Positions 8,271-15,963 of a stretch of 23,826 nucleotides of DNA are shown in pieces. Position numbers and translations under genes: made by a program. The stretch lies in the NCBI GenBank assembly GCA_026770585.1, contig MU646338.1, positions 115,537 through 139,362 of the forward strand, read 5' to 3'. Origin of the DNA: Baffinella frigidus. Lineage: Eukaryota > Cryptophyceae > Cryptomonadales > Baffinellaceae. Below the pieces are notes generated by a model. That model made no database searches. It was not told where the DNA came from and saw only the letters and a program-made list of their open reading frames with translations. Position 1 is the first letter of the stretch. Each line of letters starts with the position of its first letter.

Positions 8271-8383
8271 TCGGGTCGTTCTAAAAACACAAATCTCAAC
8301 GTTTCGCATTTCATTTTTTGTACAAGGGCGGGGCAGCTCCTATGCGAAACGCTGAGATTTTTGTTTTCTGAGAGGATCCGAGG
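8271..8383. repeat. Inverted repeat, 43-base arms
   Basis: CCTCGGGTCGTTCTAAAAAC...TTTCGCAT pairs with ATGCGAAACGCTGAG...GATCCGAGG across a loop of about 28 bases. Unrelated in sequence to the palindrome at 8106. Confidence 0.65.
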
Positions 8384-8891
8384 TGTAGTAAACAAGAAAA
8401 TTTGTGGGATCGAGAAGAAACTACGGCTTGTCGACACCAGAAACCGCGAAAAGATCCGTTACTGGAGTGTCGAGGAAGCTGTTTAAAAGCCTTTTAAGTT
8501 TGGTCGTCGATTTCTCAAGTCGCCTCAGGTTAAGTCACAAGGGACGTACGTACTCCTCGACGACTTTCAAAATGAGTACCGGGGATTGACTGGATGACTC
8601 TGGAAAGGGGACCAGGGCTGCACCACGTTCTAGTTAGGTTCGGCAAAGAAGGGGGTGCAGTGTCGGGGATGTAATAGTGTGTAAGCCGAGCGTAATTGGG
8701 TGTACGCCGAGCGTAATGGAGCAGGGTGGGGGGCGGTACGGAGTCACGTCTGACATCCAGCTGAGAACAGCTGACGGAGTTTCTTCCCCCCTGGCAAGAC
8801 GGAAACGCGTTTCACACAGAAGTGACGGAACCGGGAATGCCGGAAAAAAGACGGAAACACGGTTTACACGTGGGGGGCAGTAATCTGATCT
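8384..8891. other. No recognised gene; short tandem repeat
   Basis: GTGTAAGCCGAGCGTAAT and GTGTACGCCGAGCGTAAT form a tandem pair at about 8680-8722. No convincing coding frame. Confidence 0.4.
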
Positions 8892-9016
8892 CAGTAAAAG
8901 TATTGATTAATTGTTTTTGGGCAACAAAAATTACTACACACTTGGATCATACTAGTGATAGTAAAAACTTTATGTAGTAAAATTCGTTGCCCCTAACGCA
9001 ATAAATCAATACTGTT
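8892..9016. mobile_element. Inverted-repeat element ending CAGTA...TACTG
   Basis: CAGTAAAAGTATTGATTAA...TTACTACA pairs imperfectly with TGTAGTAA...AATCAATACTG over about 45 bases. The inner motif TTACTACAC recurs at 9500, 22172 and 22229, and CCAATACTGTTACGG recurs at 9569, so fragments of this element type are scattered. Confidence 0.55.
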
Positions 9017-9067
9017 ACGGGGATGAAATCAACGGGGACCGTGTCGGGGCCACGGTTACACGAAATC

Positions 9068-9100
9068 AAAAGCCAAGGTCGCAAATCGACCTTGGCTTTT
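9068..9100. repeat. Perfect 14-bp hairpin with 5-base loop
   Basis: AAAAGCCAAGGTCG-caaat-CGACCTTGGCTTTT. It looks like a bacterial terminator but lies in eukaryotic intergenic DNA with no bacterial-type gene upstream. Confidence 0.8.
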
Positions 9101-9608
9101 CCGTAGGAACCCCCTATTTCCCTACGGTAGGGCCTATGGATTACGTTTAGATGGACTGTTCCATTCTCGCTCGGCAGCGGCTCCAGCAACCCGAATTCGC
9201 GTGTCCGGGGGTTTTATAACCCTCGAATCCTGGTACAAACCCGCGGAATCTCTTGACTGTCACGTCCCAACAGGCGTAGAGAATTCCCAGGCCCGTAGGG
9301 ATTTCCTACCGTAGGATCCTAGGACTGAATCGAACTCTTTGCTTCCTTCGGATGATCGATTTCAAGCTGGTTCGGGTTGCTGGTGGTGAGCGGAGGCTCT
9401 CAGTTGCTTCTGTCAAGGCGACAAGCCGCGGGAGACTCGGGTGGGCAGCAGGATCATCTCCGTACAACTATTTGACTAACCGCGTTTTGCGCAACGTAAT
9501 TTACTACACGAACGTTTGACTATCAGAATGGTCAAATTGCGTAGTTCGTAGACCAGAAGCAACTAACCAATACTGTTACGGAGCTGAAGGCGGGGGGGGA
9601 AGGCTCAC
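9101..9608. other. No recognised gene
   Basis: Contains CCTACGGTAGGGCC (9119) and CCTACCGTAGGATCCTAGG (about 9306), cores like those of families 1 and 2 but without their termini. The next exon of the minus-strand gene ending at 9609 should lie here or further left and was not found. Confidence 0.4.
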
Positions 9609-11162
9609 CCGGGAGTCCTCCCAGCAGCACGTCCCCCCGTCAGTAGCCCTCCCCCACCCCCCACCCCCACGTCCCCCACCCCATACGGGCTCCCAAGACT
9701 GTACAGCCCGCCACCCTTCGGGGTCAAGAACCCTTCCGAGCCGAGCTTCCCCGGCGTCCTCCTCGGGGTGGCTCCGCCGACCGGGGTTCCCAGTAACAGC
9801 GCGCCGTCGGGCGGGGGGCGGCGCGGGCGCCGGAAGACCGTGGACGTCTTGGCGCCAGCGGGGTTGAGGATCACGGTCGGGTCGTCGTCCATGGGGAAGT
9901 GGCGTGTGGCTCGGGACGCGGGGGCGCGCGGGCCCATGGGCTGGGGGGGCGTCTCCGTCTGCCGTGGCGGCTCCGGCACCTGATGTAGGGGGTACACTTT
10001 CACTCTCGATATAGGGGTCACACTTTCACACTCGCTAAGATCGCATGAACGTGTAACCCCCCCCCCCAACCCCCCCAGAGCCACCCGCGTCACTCCCCCC
10101 CCTGCGCCATGTCCCGGGGGCTTTTCACCCTGGTGTGCACTGGACTGAAGCCTGGCTGGTGAAAGCAATGCGTGGAAATGGAAGAGATTTTGTTGGGCTC
10201 ACTATTTTTCAGCCCGGTGCTCGCTGGACTGGATCCTAGCGCCGCTGCAGCGTGCGCTCCGATGGGTATGGTGAAACCGCGAATTCCTCTCTCTCTGTAA
10301 ATCCAAAAATGCCCAGAAATGGCTGCCTCGGGCGCCCGGGGGGGGGCATTTCCGCTTTCGGCGGCTCGGGAAGATCACTCAACTGAAGGCTTAAGAGCCT
10401 GTCTAGGGTCTGGTTCGAGAGTAATAAAGAAGAAGAAGAAGACGAAGAAGCAGAGCTGGTGCGAAAAACAGGCGGCACGGGTCCTGACCCATCTACTGAA
10501 AAGCCACAGGGGAAGTCTCAAAAAGTAGGCGACAGGATCCTGTCGCCTACTTTGGAGCCATTTTTTCCTCAAAAGGCAATTTTCACCCCAAGGACGTGAC
10601 CAAAATTCGTCAAAAGGTAACCTACAAGCAATTTTAGTGTCGTGTCCAAGAATTTGAGACTTGCCCTTTGGCTTTGCAGTAGATGTCTCCGACACCCACG
10701 AACATGAAGGTGCTGCCAAAAGTCTACCGTGCGGGAGTGGAGTGGGGTGGGGGGGGGACCGCAGACGAGCGCTCACTCTCGATGTGGATGTTGACTTTGT
10801 GTTGGTTGACGGGCGCGTGCGGTGGCAGCGACCACTGCCCAGGGGGGGAAACGAGGTTTCATAAGCTGACAACCACGACCGCTTCACGCCAGGGGGAGAG
10901 GCTGGACGAGACCAGGGCGTGGGGGGGNNNNNNNNNNNNNNNNNNNNNNNNNNNNNNNNNNNNNNNNNNNNNNNNNNNNNNNNNNNNNNNNNNNNNNNNN
11001 NNNNNNNNNNNNNNNNNNNNNNNNNNNNNNNNNNNNNNNNNNNNNNNNNNNNNNNNNNNNNNNNNNNNNNNNNNNNNNNNNNNNNNNNNNNNNNNNNNNN
11101 NNNNNNNNNNNNNNNNNNNNNNNNNNNNNNNNNNNNNNNNNNNNNNNNNNNNNNNNNNNNNN

Positions 11163-11223
<61 letters not shown>

Positions 11224-12564
11224 ACCGTGGGTACTTTGCGGTCAGGGTCCCCCATGGCTAGCTTGATGAGCGCGCTGTCGTCAACTTTGAGCGATAAGTT
11301 GCACTTGACGCACGTCTGCTGGCTCAATCCTTGCAGCTTCCTGCACACCCTCCGACGCGTCACCAACCGCTGTGCCTCCACGCATGCCATGCGCCGTCTG
11401 CTCCACCGTCTAGCTCTGCCCGAGTTTTATTCTAGCTGGTCCTGAAAAGTACTAAGCGCAGAAAGCAAGTACAAAAAGGGCGAATAGCAAGCCTTTAGAA
11501 CGCGCCAGAATAAAACTCAGGCAGAGCTAGAAAGGCCCACCGTCCAAGCGGCATCACCCGCCGCTAGGCTGTTCTAGGCTGTTGCGGTGCTGTTCCAGGC
11601 TGCTCCAGACTGTTCCAGGCATTCCCGGGCTGTTAAGGTACTGTTCTAGGTAATTCCAGGCTGTTCTAGGCTGTTGCGGTGCTGTTCCAGGCTGCTCCAG
11701 ACTGTTCCAGGCATTCCCGGGCTGTTAAGGTACTGTTCTAGGTAATTCCAGGCTGTTCTAGGCTGTTGCGGTGCTGTTCCAGGCTGCTCCAGACTGTTCC
11801 AGGCATTCCCGGGCTGTTAAGGTACTGTTCTAGGTAATTCCAGGCTGTTCTAGGCTGTTGCCGTCTGCCCCAACGTGTGTAACTCTCTCCCTGGCTCTCC
11901 CTGGAAAGTCATCGGCCAACCACCCCAGCGGCATCACCCGAACCACCCAGAGGGGGGTAGTAGAGGTGACACGCCCGAGAGAGGGAGATCGACGCCGCAT
12001 GCCTAAACCCTAAATCCTAAACCCTAAAGGATCCCGCACCAACGGTTGGCTAACGCTCCACACAGGCAGCCATTGCCACCGCAACCTGCCCCGATCCTGC
12101 CACCCTCACCAGCTGTCTACCCCTGGCGGCCTGGCGGAGGCAGCCCCTAATTGTGATCCAGACATGCACCGCGCAAACCCACAGCTGTAGGGCGCGTAAA
12201 TGCGACCCGACAGCAAAAATGCTTTTTCTGCAGATCCTTTCTACGGAAGGGCGTGGTGTCGGGCTATGTTGGGAGCATTTAAAACCTCGTATATTCTCGT
12301 GTGCTGGAGAGGTTGAGCACGGGTGCGCAAATCCCTTTGTAGCCCGCTGTGTGGTACAAGGGAGTGGAATCCCGGGCAGGCAAGCGCTGGAGGGGTTGAC
12401 CCTCTTTCTCTCCCTCTCCCTCTCTCTCTCCCTCTCCCTCTCCCTCTCCCTCTCCCTCTCCCTCTCCCTCTGGAATCGAGCACGCACCCGCAAAAGGGGC
12501 ACATCTGGCCGTCAGCTTCCTCCGCGGGCGCAGCTGCCTTCGAGGGCGACTCCTCCTCCTCACC
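9609..12564 (-). CDS. Multi-exon zinc-ribbon protein of unknown function (five exons joined)
   Basis: Minus-strand exons 12564-12488, 11340-11226, 10834-10760, 10723-10661 and 9979-9609. Acceptors are CAG, CAG, CAG, TAG and CAG; donors are GTGCGT, GTACCC, GTCCCC, GTCTCA and GTGAGC. Phases are 2, 0, 0, 0 and 2 and agree at every junction. The first exon is acidic, then MCPFCG; joining the second gives CPFCGKLQGLSQQTCVKC, a CxxC-11-CxxC treble that looks like a zinc ribbon. Next come VDDSALIKLAMGDPDRKVPT, PPHAPVNQHKVNIHIESE, TFGSTFMFVGVGDIYCKAK and a Pro/Gly/Thr-rich disordered stretch with TPRRTPGKLGSEGFLTPK. That zinc-binding Cys pairs are restored by splicing is the best evidence. Donors 3 and 4 are weak, and the 9979 exon is joined on phase only. 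The 12715-13437 frame may be its 5' part. No family recognised. Confidence 0.5.
10110..10275 (-). repeat. Two copies of a coding-like segment also present at 13180
   Basis: On the minus strand, ALGSSPASTGLKNSEPN (about 10240-10190) and PGFSPVHTRVKSP (about 10155-10115) share a pattern with ALGFIPPSTGVKISETN at about 13230-13175. DNA similarity extends upstream into GAGCCGCCGAAAGC at about 10360 and about 13270. This is either a repeat protein or decayed exon copies. Confidence 0.45.
10522..10553. repeat. Perfect 32-base palindrome
   Basis: AAAGTAGGCGACAGGA followed immediately by its exact complement, with no spacer, centred on GGATCC at 10537/10538. It is intergenic or intronic relative to the minus-strand zinc-ribbon gene. 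Confidence 0.85.
10928..11162. other. Assembly gap (235 N)
   Basis: Flanked by 7 G on the left and 60 G on the right, inside the intron between zinc-ribbon exons 11340-11226 and 10834-10760. True length and content are unknown. Any frame passing through it is meaningless. Confidence 0.98.
11163..11222. repeat. 60-base poly-G tract
   Basis: Uninterrupted G run. On the minus strand it is a C run starting directly after the intron donor GTACC of exon 11340-11226. A shorter C run follows the GTACC donor of LSG1 exon 17023-17082. Confidence 0.9.
11410..11530. mobile_element. Family 4 element, copy 2
   Basis: CTAGCTCTGCCCGAGTTTTA at the left and TAAAACTCAGGCAGAGCTAG at the right, about 121 bp, non-coding. 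Lies in the zinc-ribbon intron, 69 bases from the acceptor side of exon 11340. Confidence 0.7.
11571..11870. repeat. 92-base tandem satellite, about 3.2 copies
   Basis: GTTCTAGGCTGTTGC starts at 11571, 11663 and 11755, with a partial fourth start near 11847. The units are almost identical. Each unit is itself made of CTGTTCCAGG-like blocks of about 10-12 bases. Intronic. Confidence 0.85.
12001..12029. repeat. Short telomere-like patch
   Basis: Four near-copies of CCCTAAA on the plus strand within the minus-strand zinc-ribbon intron, so the orientation is opposite to the long tracts in NGDN and LSG1. Confidence 0.7.
12400..12472. repeat. CTCTCC microsatellite
   Basis: CTCTCC/CTCTCT units immediately following (minus sense) the donor GTGCGT of exon 12564-12488. 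Arg/Glu or Ser/Leu repeat frames across it are artefacts of composition. Confidence 0.85.
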
Positions 12565-12714
12565 CTGCGAGTGGGTCGTGAAATTAATAGATTTTCGTCT
12601 CCAGCATAAATAACCCAATAAATTATAATTCGTCTCTAACGCCTCAATCCACTATAATCTGGATTGAAACTGCAGTTCCCCCGGATATCCGGGGGGAGAG
12701 GAACTCCGCCGTTG

Positions 12715-13437
12715 CTAAGTGGCCGCGAGACTCTCAGATGCGCCCTTGTCAGCGACGTGCGTTGCGCCCTTGGGAAAGCGGTGTGAGGCGCTGCGGACGG
12801 GGTGGGCGCTGGGGGGGAGGCCCACCACTGCGAGGGTGATTTCCGGGATCTCGAATGCCTCATCTTCCGAGGCCTTTGAGAATCCGGAGTCTCGGAGGGA
12901 GGCCTTGGAGACTCCGGAATCTCGGAGGGAGGCCTTGGAGAATGCGGAATATCCGGAATCGCGAAGGCCAGAGATGCGAGAGGATACGTTGTCGTTGGGC
13001 GGGTCCTTGCTCTCTGGGGCATGGCTTGCGGCGCCAGGGCCTGGAGTTTCCCCCTCCCCATCCTCCTCCTCTTCAATCTGCAGCCCGGGAATCGGGTCGC
13101 TTTTCGGCTGGTTGGGGATCGGCGCGCTGGCCGGCTGGTCCAAGCCCTGAGTGGCACTCGCAGCCACTTCGTTGGTCTCACTGATTTTCACCCCGGTGCT
13201 CGGTGGAATGAAGCCTAGCGCCGCTTCAGCGTGCGCCCCGCGGCGCTGCAGCGCCGGGGGCTTTCGGCGGCTCAGGAAGGAGAGGCACGAAAAGTGAAAG
13301 CAGCCGGCACGGGTGCTGCTTCCGTCGCTGATGTCCTCCCACGCATGCGAACCTCGCATTCCATCTCCGAGCCCACCTTCCGTCGATCCCTGTGGAATGG
13401 CTGGGGCATGCGTCCCGGGTGGGGGGTGTCCCCCCAT
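12715..13437 (-). CDS. Long acidic, repeat-bearing frame, probable upstream part of the zinc-ribbon gene
   Basis: A 240-codon minus-strand frame with an acidic block (IEEEEDGEGETPGP), a low-complexity PNQPKSDPIPGL segment and a 30-base tandem repeat giving three approximate copies of SLRDSGVSKA. After EDEAFEIPEITLA a GTGGTG could serve as donor in phase 0, which would fit the phase-0 start of the next exon at 12564. The part before about 13260 reads less like protein, and a CTGCAG acceptor there may be the true exon start. The opposite strand is also open through the repeat because unit length is a multiple of three. The protein would be disordered and phosphorylatable (Ser-rich). No family recognised. 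Confidence 0.4.
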   Translation of the reverse strand: MGGHPPPGTHAPAIPQGSTEGGLGDGMRGSHAWEDISDGSSTRAGCFHFSCLSFLSRRKPPALQRRGAHAEAALGFIPPSTGVKISETNEVAASATQGLDQPASAPIPNQPKSDPIPGLQIEEEEDGEGETPGPGAASHAPESKDPPNDNVSSRISGLRDSGYSAFSKASLRDSGVSKASLRDSGFSKASEDEAFEIPEITLAVVGLPPSAHPVRSASHRFPKGATHVADKGASESLAAT

Positions 13438-14228
13438 CCTGACCCAGGTCTTCGCCCGACTCCGAGTCGCAGGGTATGCGACGCCGGCCGATTCTGGAGG
13501 GGTCCGTCGCGGTCGTGGGCGAGATCGGCCGTCGTCGTCGGTGACACTTCGTCACTCACGGCAGGGTCTCTGCAGAGAGGGGTCCGGGGATCTGCCGCTT
13601 CTTCGGTCACCCGTTGCGGGGACCTTTTAAAGTCAACATCATGCCTAAAGTTCACAAGCCCTGGAGCCTCGTAACCTCAAGATCCCATCGCGTTTTTAGG
13701 GATTTCGGCGGGCGTCGGAGAAACGAGAAGATGGAGGTTGCGGTGTTTGTCGCAGCCAAGTGTCTTCTGGGCTAAGCTGGCATCGCACTCGACGGTTTCC
13801 ACACCACGGTGGCCTCCGCACTGCGCTCCCCACACCACCACCACTGTCTGTTCTTACTTGCTGCTGCACAAACACCTCCCGGGTATGCCTCACAGAACGC
13901 CGCCGAGGGTTTTCTGAGGCAAGAAGGGGCTGGTCTGCTCCAGTGGCATTCCGTACCACGGTTGGTCGTACGGCCCCTTGGCCAAGAACGCGGGCTTAGG
14001 AGCCTTGCAGCCTAGATTTACCGTGGCCAACACCGTGCGCTAAACCACCCTGAGTTTCTCGGCTGACCTTCTAGCCCCGGACAGGACAAACAGGCGCAAT
14101 ACGTGGATCGCCAAGAGCAGTCGTACCAGGAGGAGCAGGAGGAGGAGTCGCCAGCCCTGAGGCCTGGAGAAGTCTCGTCCACATATTTCTTTCCAAGGAT
14201 CAACTTCTGTTCAAGGGATCGAGCCGGC
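13438..14228. other. No recognised gene
   Basis: Several open frames on both strands of Arg/Ser/Pro-rich composition, none with conserved-looking motifs or supported splice borders. Confidence 0.4.
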
Positions 14229-14547
14229 ATGGTCAGCGAGGGAGGGGCAAAGCCGCGAGGGAATGGCAGGACGGAGCAGTGTCGACAGCGTCGAGTGGGA
14301 GATCAGCCCAGATGGAGGGCGCGCGGCGCGTCGAAACTGCTGGTGGCAGTGCTCTTGGCATGTGCGGCGAGCGGGGGCGAGGGCGGGCTGAACCACTTCA
14401 AGCGCAACGGGCAGCAGACGCGGCAGAAGCTGTCGCACTCCTCAATTGTCAACACTCTGAACAAGGGCAAGGTGCGGCAGATGAAAGAGGCGGCGGAGAT
14501 GGCCTGGGATCAGCAGCTCTACAGGCACCGTCCCCGCCAGCTCCTGC
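14229..14547 (+). CDS. Candidate exon, unknown protein
   Basis: Open frame from ATG 14229 to a consensus-type donor GTGCGT (14548), the same donor used in NGDN, LSG1 and the zinc-ribbon gene. Its second half looks like ordered protein: GGLNHFKRNGQQTRQKL, SIVNTLNKGKVRQMKEAAEM and AWDQQLYRHRPRQLL. A hydrophobic stretch (KLLVAVLLACAAS) precedes it and could be a signal or membrane segment, but the Arg-rich start before that may not be coding. It ends in phase 1 and I could not join it to the LSG1 exon at 15964 (phase 0) or to another exon. It could be the 5' part of LSG1 with a missing intermediate exon, or an independent gene. Confidence 0.35.
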
Positions 14548-14908
14548 GTGCGTGCCCATACGGGAGGAGCGTGTTGGCTACTGCCCACTTGCGGGATAAG
14601 AAAGAGTGTAGCAGATGCAGCGACGCGTGTAGAGCACCGTGCGCAGATTCCCCCATGAGATTCGCGCCCCCTGCCACGCCCCGCGCGTCGATGGTTAGGC
14701 GCCACTCATACGCGGGTGGCGCGGGGTGACCACCAGCAACCCGCAGCAGCTTTTACCGGATCCTTGCAAAATCCGGGAATGAAATTCTTTTTTTGATTCA
14801 TTTGTAGGACCCTACGGTACGAAACCCTAGGGACCTCGAATTACTGACGGGAGATACCGAAGAGATTTCTTCGGTTTAGCTGAAAATTACTTCACTACCC
14901 GACCCGGT

Positions 14909-15012
14909 TATCCCTTAAGTGGCGGACGGGCGAATATTCACCCTAACTCGCCCTAGGCAGGTCCTAGGGCCCTACCGTAGGGCGTATGAGCCTACTCGCC
15001 ACTTAAGGGATA
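14909..15012. mobile_element. Family 2, copy 2 (104 bp, reverse orientation)
   Basis: TA-TCCCTTAAGTGGCGG...CTCGCCACTTAAGGGA-TA with the core GGGCCCTACCGTAGGGCG. Its core is inverted relative to copy 1. Confidence 0.85.
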
Positions 15013-15366
15013 AGCTGCTACGAGTCGCTGGTGGGGGTGACGCAGGCAGGTGGCGCGAGGCGTGAGAGGCACGCGATGCTGAGTGGTGGTGCAGGTTTCG
15101 TCGTTGGTTCGGATGGGGCGTGGTGGTGCAGGTTTCGTCGTGGTGGTGCAGGGTTCGTCGTTGGGTCGGGTCCATCCTCTTCATGACACTCACGTGTAAG
15201 GCGTGGGTGGTGCAGGGAGGGGCAGTCGATTGTGGATGACGAAGACCCTATCATCCGCCTGCTCATGAGCAAGGTCCGCGCCCAAACTGCATCCACTTCA
15301 TCCTCTGAGTTTCAAGTTAGAATCTCGCAGGGCAGGCCCCCCAGCATTCACCACTAGCCCTTGGAG

Positions 15367-15455
15367 GTGCCTCAAATAGGTCTCTCGGACATTTTCGATT
15401 TACCTTGACATGCAAGGTAAAATCGAAGACCTTCCAGGGGACTGTTTGAGCCACC
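15367..15455. mobile_element. Family 3 palindrome, copy 1
   Basis: GTGCCTCAAATAGG...CGATTTACCTTG pairs with CAAGGTAAAATCG...CTGTTTGAGCCAC. Shares arms with 17945-18053 (TCAAATAG, CTTCGAT, ACCTTG). Confidence 0.7.
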
Positions 15456-15709
15456 TGGGATGGCTGGTGGCAGGATGGGGGCACAGGACCTTGCCTGTCT
15501 CGTTGCCTTGTTGCTCAGCGTTCCTGCCAGCTCGTGGTGTCGGTGCAGCGTTGCTGCCACGTTGGATCGTGTTGTGGGTGCGATGGCATGCGATGGGCGC
15601 TCCGAGGGCGGCGAGATGCTATCTACCACCACGCCTCACCCCTGATGCACCCTACTCCGCAGGTCTCGAAGACCCTGGCAACCCCTGGACCTGAACCGCG
15701 ATGGCATGC

Positions 15710-15815
15710 CGCCTAAGATAGCATCATTGTATGCCTGAAATAGCATATGAACCCTTATCTTCGGCGTCGGAAGCCTAAGATAGCGGGACATAATCTGTCG
15801 TGTTCCGAAATTAAA
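15710..15815. mobile_element. Fragment related to the element at 23556
   Basis: Shares CCTTATCTTCGGCGT and a GTTCCGAAAT end with 23556-23685. The left terminus is not recognisable. Confidence 0.4.
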
Positions 15816-15963
15816 TTATTAAGGCGCTCGCGCGCGCGGGGCGCGGACGGGTTGAGCTGAGCGCTCTGGCGTGTGTGGAGCGCGCTTCCGGAAGAGCACT
15901 CCGAGTCCGCAGGGCAAATCCATACACGTGACTCGCTTATGTGTCATACGATCGCGGATGCAG

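Larger units (their letters stand above)
14548..15963. other. Spacer or intron with elements; LSG1 N-terminus not found
   Basis: Besides the elements listed separately, it holds a GGTGGTGCAGG(T/G)TTCGTCG tandem (three copies, about 15078-15165) and a short frame at about 15231-15310 (VDDEDPIIRLLMSKV) that might be an exon. The N-terminal part of LSG1, normally about 100 residues before the IPRRP motif, should be upstream of 15964 but was not recognised. Confidence 0.4.

Noticed and set aside
9068-9100. Bacterial intrinsic terminator
   Set aside because: The hairpin has a T run but no bacterial-type gene precedes it and the surrounding genes are spliced.
10683-11390. Long frames crossing the N gap
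   Set aside because: Their length comes from N and poly-G/poly-C; only 11226-11340 (minus) reads like protein.
11571-11870. CRISPR-like array
   Set aside because: The 92-base units are contiguous and nearly identical with no unique spacers; this is a tandem satellite in a eukaryotic intron.
12050-12618. Arg-Glu or Leu-Ser repeat proteins
   Set aside because: They are translations of a CTCTCC microsatellite lying just after a splice donor.
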